Shown here: piece by piece, positions 37,392 through 46,293 of the stretch | How the letters are laid out: each line of letters begins with the position of its first letter | Position numbering within the stretch: the first letter of the stretch is position 1 | Assembly: GCF_016008875.1 (NCBI RefSeq) | Contig: NZ_JADTQG010000010.1 | Location: forward strand, 1 to 64,000 | Length of the DNA stretch: 64,000 nt | Direction of reading: 5' to 3' | DNA from: Ectopseudomonas mendocina | GTDB taxonomy: Bacteria > Pseudomonadota > Gammaproteobacteria > Pseudomonadales > Pseudomonadaceae | Made by a program: the position numbers and the translations under genes | The notes under the pieces: model-generated | Database searches by the model: none | The model's input: only the letters and a program-made list of their open reading frames with translations | What the model was told of the DNA's origin: nothing

Positions 37392-38146
37392 ACGCCGCCC
37401 TCCCCGCCAGCCGGTGGATGGCTGGCAAACAGTTGCAGCAGCCCGTCCGGCTTCAGCGCTACCTGAGGCGTATCGTCGAACAACACACGGCGATTCAGAC
37501 CGGTGACGCGATCGGCCAGACGCCCGACTGCTTGCAGGTCGTGTTCCACCCAGAGCACGGTCACCCCAGACTGACGCCAGTCCACCAGCAATTTCTCGAA
37601 TACCTGCATGCCGGGTTCGTCCAGAGCAGCCATGGGCTCGTCGAGAATCAATAATTGCGCCGCTGGAACGAGCCCCTGGGCCAACAACACGCGCTGACGC
37701 TCACCACCGGACAATGCGCCCATACGCCGCTTGCGCTTGTCCAGCATGCCCACGCGTGCCAGTGCCTCTTCGATGGCCGGAGCATGGCGCCGAGACAGAC
37801 CAAGAAAGGCCGGCCGTACCTGGCACATGGCGGCCATGAAGTCGTCCACCGTCATCGGCAGACCGCGATCGAACTCCAATGCCTGAGGCACGTAGCCGAT
37901 GACGCCTGGCGCACCCGGCCAATCCAGGCTCAATTCACCACGGTGCGGCATCTGCCCGAGCAGGGTCTTGATCAGCGAACTCTTGCCACCGCCGTTGGGG
38001 CCGACCAGTGCATGCACGCTGCCGGCACGCACCTGAAAGGAGATTCGCTCAAGGATACGCGTACGACCGAGTTCGAGACTGACGTCGGCGAAGTCGATGG
38101 AGGGGCCGGTGACAGCCGAGGCAGGCAAGGCTTCGACGGCGGTCAT
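37388..38146 (-). CDS. fpvD: ABC transporter ATPase, FpvD-like
   Basis: 252 residues. Walker A GPNGGGKSS (near residue 53), signature LSGGERQRVLLAQG, Walker B LLILDEPMAALDE, and the switch His in WVEHD. Same family as ZnuC. Overlaps fpvC by 4 bp. The name rests on the eight-gene order fpvG-H-J-K-C-D-E-F, which is kept here. Confidence 0.85.
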   Translation of the reverse strand: MTAVEALPASAVTGPSIDFADVSLELGRTRILERISFQVRAGSVHALVGPNGGGKSSLIKTLLGQMPHRGELSLDWPGAPGVIGYVPQALEFDRGLPMTVDDFMAAMCQVRPAFLGLSRRHAPAIEEALARVGMLDKRKRRMGALSGGERQRVLLAQGLVPAAQLLILDEPMAALDEPGMQVFEKLLVDWRQSGVTVLWVEHDLQAVGRLADRVTGLNRRVLFDDTPQVALKPDGLLQLFASHPPAGGEGGV

Positions 38147-39081
38147 GCACCGTTCTCCTGGATCGCCCGCACCACGGTATCGAGGTTACGGGTCATCTCC
38201 TCCTCGTACTTGCGTGGGGTGTATTCACCGTAGGAAATATGCGTGAGCGGATACAGACGAACACCGGATTCGCGCTGAATGGTCTCGACATAGGTCGACG
38301 GGAAGTCCATCTCGGAGAAGATCACCTGCACGTCCAGTTCCCGGAGCTGGTCGATGGTCTTCTTCAATTGGCTGGGGCTGGGCTCGATGCCATGCGCCGG
38401 CTCGACCACGGCGGTCACCTCCAGGCCGAACTCGCGCAACAGATAGTCGTAAGCACCATGGATGGTCGCTACGCGCAACTCGGCGCTCTTCTCCTGACTG
38501 AGCCGTCCCAGCGCATCGGCGCGTAGCGAGCGCAGGCGCTTGCCATAGGCGCGGGCATTCTGGCGATAGGTCTTGGCGTTGTCCGGGTCGAGTTTGCCCA
38601 GCTCCCTGGCGATGGTGTTGATCTGCGCAATGGACGCGCTGATGGAGAGAAAGGTATGCGGGTTGACCACCTTGCCTGCACCGCGCGCCGCCTGGCCGGT
38701 GGCCGCCAGCAAGGGCACACCGACATTGGACTCGATCAGTGCCACATTCGGGTTCTCACTGGCGGCGATCATGCGCTCGGCGAAGTCATCGTGGCCTACG
38801 CCATTGAGCACCACCACGTCCAGGCCGCCGATGCGCTTGATGTCCTCGGCACGCGGTTCATAGGCATGGGGGTTGAAGCCGGCCGGAATCAACGGCACGA
38901 CTTCGGCCTTGTCGCCAACGATATTGCTGACATAACTGTAGTACGGGTGCAGGGTGATGCCGATACGCAGGCGCTTGCCCTCGTCGGCAGTGGCCAGGCT
39001 TGGCAGCATGGCCGCACTCAGGCAGATCAACGCGGCGGCCAGCAGGCGGCGGCGCAATGAAGCGTGTTTAAAGGTCGACAT
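38143..39081 (-). CDS. fpvC: Periplasmic metal-binding protein, FpvC-like
   Basis: 312 residues with a signal peptide (about 1-32, SLATADEG). ZnuA/TroA-type cluster A-I fold; candidate metal ligands are His in LHPYYSY, His in NPHAYEP, His in VNPHTF and Asp/Glu in SEMDFPS. In P. aeruginosa FpvC binds iron in the periplasm after pyoverdine is stripped. 15 bp after fpvK. Confidence 0.85.
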   Translation of the reverse strand: MSTFKHASLRRRLLAAALICLSAAMLPSLATADEGKRLRIGITLHPYYSYVSNIVGDKAEVVPLIPAGFNPHAYEPRAEDIKRIGGLDVVVLNGVGHDDFAERMIAASENPNVALIESNVGVPLLAATGQAARGAGKVVNPHTFLSISASIAQINTIARELGKLDPDNAKTYRQNARAYGKRLRSLRADALGRLSQEKSAELRVATIHGAYDYLLREFGLEVTAVVEPAHGIEPSPSQLKKTIDQLRELDVQVIFSEMDFPSTYVETIQRESGVRLYPLTHISYGEYTPRKYEEEMTRNLDTVVRAIQENGA

Positions 39082-39096
39082 GAGCTAATCCGGAAA

Positions 39097-39663
39097 TCAG
39101 TGACGGTGTTGGCGGGTAACGCCGGCATCGAACTGGCTGGCGACCTGGCGCCAGCCCTCATCGGCCAGTGCCTGGTCGCGCAGATCCTTCGGTGCCTCGG
39201 ACAAAGCGGTGCGGTTGAGCCAGACGCTGCTCTGCTCGCCATCCAGGCGCAGCAGGAAGGAGCCGGCCACGTCCGCATTCGCGCTGTGGCCGAAGTAGGC
39301 GACATGGGTATCGGTCTGCAGAAGCTGCCAGGCATGGCCACCACGATTGGCAGCGCTGGCATCGGCGATGAAGGGAGGGAAGCCCTCTTCTGCCAGGAAC
39401 TGCGGTTCGGGCAGCGTCTGTTCCTCTTTCTGGTACAGATGAATCTCGTCGAGGGCCACCAGCAGATCGGTGTGAATACCCTGCTCGGCAGCATTCAGGT
39501 CACGGCGGGCGTCGAACTGGTCGGCAGCTATCGCGACGCTTGGCTCGGACTCAGATCGCAACACCACCACCGCCCCCGCCAACAGCACGATAATCAGGGC
39601 AACCAGGAACACATGAAGCGTTTCATGCCCCGCGCCGGCGGGACGTATCACCTGAACGCTCAT
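39097..39663 (-). CDS. fpvK: FpvK-like membrane-anchored protein
   Basis: 188 residues with one N-terminal membrane anchor (about 17-36) and a periplasmic domain. Ends in a His-rich tail (TRQHRH). Resembles the DUF6162 proteins next to metal ABC systems. In PAO1, FpvK is one of the inner-membrane partners of the reductase FpvG. Overlaps fpvJ by 4 bp. Confidence 0.75.
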   Translation of the reverse strand: MSVQVIRPAGAGHETLHVFLVALIIVLLAGAVVVLRSESEPSVAIAADQFDARRDLNAAEQGIHTDLLVALDEIHLYQKEEQTLPEPQFLAEEGFPPFIADASAANRGGHAWQLLQTDTHVAYFGHSANADVAGSFLLRLDGEQSSVWLNRTALSEAPKDLRDQALADEGWRQVASQFDAGVTRQHRH

Positions 39664-39980
39664 GGGGCTTCGATATCCGCGTGATCGATCTCGACCACAT
39701 GGCCGGGGCCTGCGTCGAACAGCACGTAGAACTCACCCTCCGGGCGTTTGAAGCTCAAGCGTGAGTCACCGTCGAGCTTACCAGCCACAAGAATCTCCTC
39801 GTTATATCCAATTACATCGAGGGTCACTCCGGGTGCGCCACTGCCATCGGAGAAACCGCCGATGCAGAGGATTTCCTCCTCGCCGTGGGGTTCGCACTCA
39901 CAGATCGGGTTGTGAGCCATGGCCACTGAACACAGGATGCTGGCGCCGATCAGCAGCGACAGTCGATACAGGTTGTTCAT
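39660..39980 (-). CDS. fpvJ: FpvJ-like small periplasmic protein
   Basis: 106 residues from the ATG at 39980, which overlaps the fpvH stop as ATGA. Signal peptide about 1-22 (SVAMAHN); after cleavage the chain starts with His or Asn and a Cys pair (ICEC). The rest is a small beta-rich domain (VTLDVIGYNEEILVAGKLD). Partner of FpvG in pyoverdine iron release. Confidence 0.75.
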   Translation of the reverse strand: MNNLYRLSLLIGASILCSVAMAHNPICECEPHGEEEILCIGGFSDGSGAPGVTLDVIGYNEEILVAGKLDGDSRLSFKRPEGEFYVLFDAGPGHVVEIDHADIEAP

Positions 39981-40516
39981 GGCTTGCCTCCTTGTCGATT
40001 GAGCCAGGTGAGGGTCGCGGGCGAGGCCTGGGCGAGCGGGATGGATGCCTGATGCATGGAGCCGTCCCAGCCCTCCATGGTGATCCATAGCTCGGCGTCA
40101 GCCTTGGTACGCGCCGGGATCGGCACGCTGGCCCCCATACGATAGGGGCTGCCGAAGAAGATCGCACCAGCGGCTCGCAAGCTGCGCGGCTTGCCGATGC
40201 GCAGGTAGGTGGCCTTGACCTGATCGATGCAGGCCGCGCACAACGCCGCATTGAAGCTCTTCATGTAGCCGGCGGACCCTTCCAGGCGCGGCGCCTCGTC
40301 GAACAACTCGGCCAGGCGCAAGCTCCAGGGGCCGACCGGCACCTCGCCGACCTCCCGTTGGCCTAGACCGCTCTCACCGCGGAACAGGGCGACTTCCTGA
40401 AAATACTTGGGCATGAAGGCAAGCGGGATGATCACCAGCAGGATGTTCAGATGAAATCGCCATTTGTGCCAGAAACGGCCTAACGTGGTGGATGGCATGG
40501 TCGTGACCTTGCTCAT
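39977..40516 (-). CDS. fpvH: FpvH-like protein
   Basis: 179 residues with a single N-terminal membrane anchor (about 22-42). A CAACIDQ motif lies in the middle of the periplasmic part. In PAO1 the FpvH/J/K proteins assist FpvG in reducing Fe(III)-pyoverdine. Overlaps fpvG by 4 bp. Confidence 0.75.
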   Translation of the reverse strand: MSKVTTMPSTTLGRFWHKWRFHLNILLVIIPLAFMPKYFQEVALFRGESGLGQREVGEVPVGPWSLRLAELFDEAPRLEGSAGYMKSFNAALCAACIDQVKATYLRIGKPRSLRAAGAIFFGSPYRMGASVPIPARTKADAELWITMEGWDGSMHQASIPLAQASPATLTWLNRQGGKP

Positions 40517-41715
40517 GGCTGCCCCTCCATGACGTCATCGAGGCGAATCGGTGCTGGTTTGGACTCACGCACCGCGCGGGGTCTGCGCTTTGCCAGGGCG
40601 GCCGTGGCTTGAACAGTGCGTTTGCTCCAGATCAGCAGGCCGCTGAGGACCATCATGCTCAGAAGCACACCGAAGACGAACCACACCAGTTTGAGCCATA
40701 GCCCACCGAAGTCGCCGGTATGCAGGGGGCGCATCGACTCGGTGACGAACTCCAGAGCGGAACGATCCGACAGCAGTCGGGTTTGATCGACATTGCCGTT
40801 ATAGGGATTGACCGAAGCGCCCTGAAACATCAATGGATACCAGCCGCGCCCCCAGACGGAAATGTGACTGTATGCATTATCCGGCAAGCCAACGAAGCTG
40901 GCCTCCAAGCCTGGAATACTGGCGCTGGCTATCTCGATGGCCTTATCGATATCCATACGCAGCACACTGACGCCCGGCTCGACCAGAGGGACCTCGTCGC
41001 GTGCCACCACGGGCGGTATGCCTTCTGTGGAGATGGAGATGTGGTTATCGAAAAGCAGCGCCTGGATCAAAAACCACACGCCGGTGACGGAGATGACGGC
41101 GATGAACCAGATCGACCAGATACCCGATAGTCGATGGAAATCGCCCCAGAAGATGCGCGCCCCCTGATTGAAGCGCAGGGTCGGCTTGAAGAAGCCTCTC
41201 CAGAACTTCTTGTAGACCACCAGACCAGTGATCAGCGAAGCAAGCATTGGCAAGCCCATCAGGGATACCAAATACCAGCCCCAGCTGAAGCCATTTGTGA
41301 ACGGCACCAGCCACCAACCATGCAGAGCACGGGTGAACTGACGGAAATCAAACTGCGGGCTGACACCCTGGATGGCACCGGTGTAGGGATTCACGTAGAG
41401 CGTCGGCGAGGTGCCATCCGGGTAGCTGGCCCTTACAGTCAGTGCAAAATGATCTTCCTGTGGCCGACTGATCGACTGAACGATGGTTTCCGGTTCTACG
41501 CGATTGATCTCCTCCAGTATCCGAGCGAAGGAAAGACGCTCGGCATTGTCCGCAGGCTTGCTCGCTCGAACATCCGGATTGGCCAGCCAAACGATTTCCT
41601 GGCTGATCGTCGCCAGAGTACCAGTCACGCATACGATCAGAAGGAAAAACCAGACCGGCATGGCTAACCAGCTATGGACGAGAAACCAGATTCTGGAGCG
41701 GGACTTCTTGGACAT
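40513..41715 (-). CDS. fpvG: Ferripyoverdine reductase FpvG (PepSY family)
   Basis: 400 residues from the ATG at 41715 (MSKKSRSRIWFLVHSWLAMP). Four to five membrane spans with PepSY_TM signatures (HSWLAMPVWFFLLIVCVTGTLA; DFHRLSGIWSIWFIAVISVTG) and His residues in the helices that may bind haem. It reduces Fe(III)-pyoverdine at the periplasmic face so that the siderophore can be recycled. First gene of an eight-gene operon, 207 bp after pvdQ on the same strand, so read-through from pvdA-pvdQ is possible. Confidence 0.87.
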   Translation of the reverse strand: MSKKSRSRIWFLVHSWLAMPVWFFLLIVCVTGTLATISQEIVWLANPDVRASKPADNAERLSFARILEEINRVEPETIVQSISRPQEDHFALTVRASYPDGTSPTLYVNPYTGAIQGVSPQFDFRQFTRALHGWWLVPFTNGFSWGWYLVSLMGLPMLASLITGLVVYKKFWRGFFKPTLRFNQGARIFWGDFHRLSGIWSIWFIAVISVTGVWFLIQALLFDNHISISTEGIPPVVARDEVPLVEPGVSVLRMDIDKAIEIASASIPGLEASFVGLPDNAYSHISVWGRGWYPLMFQGASVNPYNGNVDQTRLLSDRSALEFVTESMRPLHTGDFGGLWLKLVWFVFGVLLSMMVLSGLLIWSKRTVQATAALAKRRPRAVRESKPAPIRLDDVMEGQP

Positions 41716-41886
41716 CGGCAAACCAGGAGTAAATGCCATGCAGGTGATGGCAAGGGTGCATGAGGCGCAAATTGCGTATTCATCTCAATAGGACGGATGA
41801 GATGGGAAAAACCTGCAGGTGCAGATGAAAAAAATTTTTATTCAGTGCCAATCGCAGGGCCTGATCATGCACAGCGCAGCCAAGAG

Positions 41887-41913
41887 GCAGGCCGGCGATA
41901 TCACCCGGCCTGC
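41887..41913 (-). terminator. Hairpin after pvdQ
   Basis: A perfect 9-bp stem (GCAGGCCGG/CCGGCCTGC) 9 bp past the pvdQ stop. No T-run follows, so it may only attenuate. The 170 bp from here to fpvG also hold an A/T tract at 41827-41841, but no TAAAT-N16-CGT box. Confidence 0.5.
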
Positions 41914-41921
41914 TCCAGCAC

Positions 41922-44198
41922 TTACTCTTGGATCAGCAAGCGCTGCCTGAGATCGGCCTCGATCTGCTCATCGCTGTATGGAATCAAGGGCCACTCCTGC
42001 TGCGAGAACAGCCGCGTCTGGTCGGCATGATGGGAGGATGCCGGATCTGCGGATTGAGAAAACGCCAGCAGCCCTCTGACCAGAGGCCCCTTCTCGGTGA
42101 ACGTCACCATCTGGATATAACTGCTGCCACCGACCACCTCCAGGTGCTGCTCGACCGGCCGGCTCTGGATGGCGTTGTAGATACCCAGTTCTCCGTAGCC
42201 ACCCGGCACGGCCAGGCGCTCTGCACCACGACTGCTGATCTGTACGGCGCCCCAGTCACGACCGTCATCGATCCCCAGCGCCGCGACTTCACCCGCAGCC
42301 TCACGCAGCGCATCGCGCATTCGCGGATCGCTCGGATTGAGCCCGCGCGGCGTACTCAGTGGCGCCGCAGAGTCGAACGGCACCCGCCAGGCACCGTCCA
42401 GCGCCAGAAAGCGAGCAGAGAAATGCTGGAACAGCAGCATGCCCATGCCACTGCCGACATTGGCCGCGCCATCCCAGTCCGCCAGCGCCGCACAGGCCTG
42501 CTCCAACGCCCCGTCCCGCTCGCGCGCGCACAGAGCGGCCAGGTCATCACGCAGCAGGTCGAACAGGTAGACCCGGTTGTCCTTGACCAGACGCACCAGG
42601 TCATCCGCCGTCAGCGCCTGGTCGCCCTGCAGGTGCTGCAGGGCAAAACGTGCACGCAGCCCCAATGTCCTGCCCTCACGACTGACCAGGGGCGAATAGC
42701 CTTGCAATGGCACATCCGGGTTGGTGAGCCAGGCACTGTCGTTGGAGTTCTGCACGTAATCCTCGCGCTCCAGCACCGGCAGTTCCTCGGCTGGCGTGAT
42801 ACCTGCCTGGGCGGCACGCGGATCGACCCGCCAGATGCATTCGGCCGTATCGCCACGTAGCGCGGGCAAGCCCCGCTCCGCCAATTCGACTATGACGCAG
42901 CCCTGCAATTGCTCGCCCGTCAGGTAGGGCACTACCGACTGGTTCATGTACAGCGCGTTCCCCTTCGCATCCGCTGCCAGGGTATTGACCCAGGGAATGC
43001 CCTGCAGGCGCTCGACGACTCGGCGCAAGCCGGCCACATCGCTGGCCTGATTGATCTCGTACCACTGCAGCAGCACCCGCGTGTTGTCCAGATTGGCATC
43101 ACGCAGCGCGTAGGCCTGGTTTTCGTCCCAATCCAGCATCCCGGGCCAGTTGAGCAACGGCCCATGGCTGGACTCGTAGATATCGCGTTCTAGCGTCGAC
43201 AACTCCCCCGCATCGTTGCGAACCCGAATGCTCAGGGTTTTCTTGCGCAGCGGTCGGGACTGCCCGTCGACCCGGTAATGCAGCGGATTCTGCGGATCGA
43301 GTTGCAGGCGATAGAGGGTGAAATGGCTGGACGTGTCCACCGTATGAGTCCAAGCCAGGTGACGATTGAAACCGATGTTGATCAGCGGCAGGCCAGGCAA
43401 GGCACCGCCCATGACGTCCAACTGGCCGGGGATGGTCAGGTGCATCTGGTAGAAGCGCAGCCCGCCAAACCAGGGAAAGTGCGGATTGGCCAGTAGCATG
43501 CCCTTGCCATCCGGGCTGCGCTGGCGCCCCACGGCAATGGCATTGCTGCCCTTGTCGAAACGCATACGCTCGCGCCGCTCGCTGGCCATGGCCAAGGACG
43601 CGGCGTCCGCAGCGAGCGCAGCCTGACCAGGTGGCGCCGCGCTCATCAGGGCTTCGGCGAATTGTCCAAGCCCCCCCTCGACCAGCAGGCGCCGGGTCAG
43701 ACGCAGCAGATCGTCGACCTCGATGGCGTGCAGCCAAGGCTCGCCCTGACAGCTGACGCCCTGCCCATCGGTCTCGCGCAGGAATCGATTGAAGCCCGCC
43801 ACATAGCCCTCCAACAATTGGCGAACGGGCGCCGGCTGGGCATCGCCGAAGGCTTGCAGCGATGCTGCATCATTGAGCCAGGTGAAGAAGAAGTCCGAGG
43901 TCAGGTTGTCCAGCTGCGCGGAGGACCGCCCCTCGGCGCCGAAGTAGCGCGCCCGCTCGCCGCGCACGGTGACGATCTCGTCCGCCAGCAGGCAGGCATT
44001 GTCGCGGGCATAGGCATAGCCGATGCCATAGCCCAGGCCGCGCTCGTCCCGTGCGCTGATGTGCGGGATACCGTGGGACGTCCAGCGGATATCGGCCTGC
44101 AGGGCCGGCTGCGGCGGCATCGCAATACGGGTGCAGGATGTCAGTGCCAGGCCCAATAGCACGCCGGCCAGGCACGAAAGAAGACGGGATTCACGCAT
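41922..44198 (-). CDS. pvdQ: Pyoverdine maturation acylase PvdQ (Ntn hydrolase)
   Basis: 758 residues from the ATG at 44198. Alpha chain, linker and beta chain of an N-terminal nucleophile hydrolase: self-cleavage should expose Ser218 in KGSNAIAVG. PvdQ removes the myristoyl chain from acylated ferribactin in the periplasm and can also cleave long-chain acyl-homoserine lactones. Close agreement with PAO1 PvdQ along the chain, for example QNSNDSAWLTNP and LEVVGGSSYIQ. Unusually the signal peptide ends LTSC, a lipobox. Gene lies 77 bp after pvdA. Confidence 0.92.
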   Translation of the reverse strand: MRESRLLSCLAGVLLGLALTSCTRIAMPPQPALQADIRWTSHGIPHISARDERGLGYGIGYAYARDNACLLADEIVTVRGERARYFGAEGRSSAQLDNLTSDFFFTWLNDAASLQAFGDAQPAPVRQLLEGYVAGFNRFLRETDGQGVSCQGEPWLHAIEVDDLLRLTRRLLVEGGLGQFAEALMSAAPPGQAALAADAASLAMASERRERMRFDKGSNAIAVGRQRSPDGKGMLLANPHFPWFGGLRFYQMHLTIPGQLDVMGGALPGLPLINIGFNRHLAWTHTVDTSSHFTLYRLQLDPQNPLHYRVDGQSRPLRKKTLSIRVRNDAGELSTLERDIYESSHGPLLNWPGMLDWDENQAYALRDANLDNTRVLLQWYEINQASDVAGLRRVVERLQGIPWVNTLAADAKGNALYMNQSVVPYLTGEQLQGCVIVELAERGLPALRGDTAECIWRVDPRAAQAGITPAEELPVLEREDYVQNSNDSAWLTNPDVPLQGYSPLVSREGRTLGLRARFALQHLQGDQALTADDLVRLVKDNRVYLFDLLRDDLAALCARERDGALEQACAALADWDGAANVGSGMGMLLFQHFSARFLALDGAWRVPFDSAAPLSTPRGLNPSDPRMRDALREAAGEVAALGIDDGRDWGAVQISSRGAERLAVPGGYGELGIYNAIQSRPVEQHLEVVGGSSYIQMVTFTEKGPLVRGLLAFSQSADPASSHHADQTRLFSQQEWPLIPYSDEQIEADLRQRLLIQE

Positions 44199-44275
44199 GG
44201 GAGTGCGCTCTCTTGAATGCGAACGGGCGCGGCTGGCCGCTTTCGACCAACCGCGCCCCGGATGAGTGGAAGATG

Positions 44276-45604
44276 TCAGAGAGCCGCAGCCAGGGCCGGA
44301 CTTCTTGCCGGATGCGCAGCGACAAGATGACCGTGCAGGGAGTTGGCGATTTCCTCCGCCCGCACCGGCAACACCGACAGCAGGGTGTCGCTCAGACCGT
44401 GACTGGCCTGACAGAAGCCCTGCATGTAGATCGCCGCCTGGCAACGCGGATCGCTTTGCAGGCGGTAGTCGCGGCCCACCTGAAAATCGCCGAGAAACTC
44501 GGCCAGAGGCTCCAGCAACTGCCGGTGCATCTGCCGCTCATAACCGGTGGCCAGGATCACCAGGTCGTAACCCTGCCGATCGACCTCGCCATTGGCCAGA
44601 TTACGCAGCGTCAGCCCGATGCCCCGCGCATCGGCGTCAGCCTGCTCCACCATGCACAGGTTACGGAATCGGTGGCGTTGCACGCCGGAAACCTTCTGCC
44701 GGTAGAAGATGCCGTAGATACGCTCGATCAGGTCGATATCCACCACCGAATAGTTGGTGTTGTGATACTCACGGATCAGTTGCTCGCGCCCACCGTGATC
44801 CTGGTTGAAGACCAGGTCGGTGAACTTGGGGGCGAACACCTCGTTGACGAACGGGCTGTCATCGGCCGGCTTGAGCGCCGAACCGCGCAGAATCAGATCC
44901 ACCTGCACGGAGGGAAAGCTGTCGTTGAGGTCGATGAAAGCCTCGGCCGCACTCTGCCCACCACCGATGATGGCGATACGCATGGGCGCCCCGCCGACAC
45001 AGGGCTGGCTGTTCATGCACTGCAGGTACTGGGCGTGATGAAACACCCGGTTATCACCCTTGAGGCCGGCAAAAGCAGCCGGAATGCGTGGCGTGCCACC
45101 CGCGCTGACCACCACCGCACGGGTCGTGCGCTGCTGTTCCTGACCACGGCTGTCACGCGAACGCACCAGCAGATTATCCACCCACCCCTGGCGCAGCAGC
45201 GGCTCGATGGCCAGCACCTCTTCACCGTAACGGCACTGGTCGGAGAAATGCCCGGCAACCCAGCGCAGGTAGTCGTTGAACTCCATGCGGCAGGGGTAGA
45301 AGGTGCCGAGATTGATGAAGTCCACCAGGCGACCATGCTCACGCAGGTAGTTGACGAAGGAATAAGGGCTGGTGGGGTTGCGCAGGGTCACCAGATCCTT
45401 GAGGAAGGAAATCTGCAGTTCGCTCTGGGTGACCAGGGTGTTGCCATGCCAACTGTAGTCCACCTGCTTGTCGAGAAACAGCGCATTCACGGCCCCCTGT
45501 ATCGACACCTGCTCCTCCAGGGCAATGGCCAGGGCCAGGTTGGAAGGACCGAAACCGACGCCGATGAGGTCGTGGATCGCGGATGGGGAAATGGTCTGGG
45601 TCAT
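44276..45604 (-). CDS. pvdA: L-ornithine N5-monooxygenase PvdA
   Basis: 442 residues from the ATG at 45604 (MTQTISPSAIHDLIGVGFGP). FAD site GVGFGPSNLALA, NADPH site IIGGGQSAAEAF near residue 215, and the C-terminal ATGYER motif. Makes N5-hydroxyornithine for the pyoverdine peptide in the cytoplasm. Its PvdS box overlaps the end of fpvI. Probably transcribed with pvdQ. Confidence 0.95.
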   Translation of the reverse strand: MTQTISPSAIHDLIGVGFGPSNLALAIALEEQVSIQGAVNALFLDKQVDYSWHGNTLVTQSELQISFLKDLVTLRNPTSPYSFVNYLREHGRLVDFINLGTFYPCRMEFNDYLRWVAGHFSDQCRYGEEVLAIEPLLRQGWVDNLLVRSRDSRGQEQQRTTRAVVVSAGGTPRIPAAFAGLKGDNRVFHHAQYLQCMNSQPCVGGAPMRIAIIGGGQSAAEAFIDLNDSFPSVQVDLILRGSALKPADDSPFVNEVFAPKFTDLVFNQDHGGREQLIREYHNTNYSVVDIDLIERIYGIFYRQKVSGVQRHRFRNLCMVEQADADARGIGLTLRNLANGEVDRQGYDLVILATGYERQMHRQLLEPLAEFLGDFQVGRDYRLQSDPRCQAAIYMQGFCQASHGLSDTLLSVLPVRAEEIANSLHGHLVAAHPARSPALAAAL

Positions 45605-45667
45605 GTGCCATGAGTCCTCGAAGATGCCCATACGGCCAGTAAGGCCAGGAGCCTGTCAGCTCATGGA

Positions 45668-45691
45668 ACGAGGATGACAAAGGGAAATTTA
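45668..45691 (-). promoter_or_regulatory. PvdS iron-starvation box of pvdA
   Basis: On the minus strand: TAAAT, exactly 16 bases, CGT. The first three bases of TAAAT are also the stop codon of fpvI. Confidence 0.85.
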
Positions 45692-46174
45692 GGAGAGATC
45701 CGATTCCCACTGGCGCATGCGAACGCGACAATGCTTCATGGCATTGACGATGTGCTTTTCCACCATGCCCTTGGAAATGCCTAGGTGCCGGGAGATTTCG
45801 TCATGCCCCATACCATCGAGCTTGCGCAGCGTGAAAGCCTGCCGGCAGGGGGCGGACAATTCGGCCAGGGCGCGCTGCAGCAGGGCAAGACGCTCTTTCT
45901 GCAACAGTACATGTTGCGGCGACGGCGAATGGACGCCCTCCTCGCCATCCAGTACGAGCAGGTCCTCGGAGCGGCGATTACGATTGCGCCGGTGCTCATC
46001 GGTAACCAGGTTGAGTGCAGTGCGGTAGAGAAAGGCACGCGGTTGGGTAATATCATCTTGACTCGGGCGCTCCAGAACGCGCAAATAGGCGTCATGGGTA
46101 ACATCTGCGGCCAGATGCCGATCCCCCAACTTAGCGGTCAGGTAGCAAATGATTTCCCGGTAGTAGTTTTCCAA
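45689..46174 (-). CDS. fpvI: ECF sigma factor FpvI
   Basis: About 161 residues from a TTG at 46174 that has GAGGAG 5 bp upstream; a GTG at 46201 would add nine residues but has a poorer ribosome site. Sigma region 2 (DVTHDAYLRVLER) and region 4 helix-turn-helix (ISRHLGISKGMVEKHIVNAM). In P. aeruginosa FpvI drives the receptor gene fpvA when FpvR is released by ferripyoverdine signalling. Divergent from fpvR, with a Fur box in the 120-bp gap. Confidence 0.9.
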   Translation of the reverse strand: MENYYREIICYLTAKLGDRHLAADVTHDAYLRVLERPSQDDITQPRAFLYRTALNLVTDEHRRNRNRRSEDLLVLDGEEGVHSPSPQHVLLQKERLALLQRALAELSAPCRQAFTLRKLDGMGHDEISRHLGISKGMVEKHIVNAMKHCRVRMRQWESDLS

Positions 46175-46243
46175 GACGACTCCTCGACTGCTCCGTACCA
46201 CCGATACTCAAGGACGTACTGGCAGAATGAAACATGCTCAATT

Positions 46244-46262
46244 TATAATAATTCTCATCAGT
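46244..46262. promoter_or_regulatory. Fur box between fpvI and fpvR
   Basis: TATAATAATTCTCATCAGT matches 12 of 19 consensus bases and has the AATAATTCTCAT core typical of iron-regulated ECF sigma genes. Confidence 0.65.
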
Positions 46263-46293
46263 ATTAAAGTTGTGTTTTCGCCCTAGGATATCC

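Noticed and set aside
35587..37428. A single 613-codon leftward frame that seems to fuse the permease region to FpvF
   Set aside because: Its first half is an out-of-frame reading of fpvE. The FpvF signal peptide begins at 36489 and fpvE is intact in its own frame.
41731..41760. TAAAT near the fpvG start as a PvdS box
   Set aside because: It is on the wrong strand for fpvG and is not followed by CGT after 16 bases.
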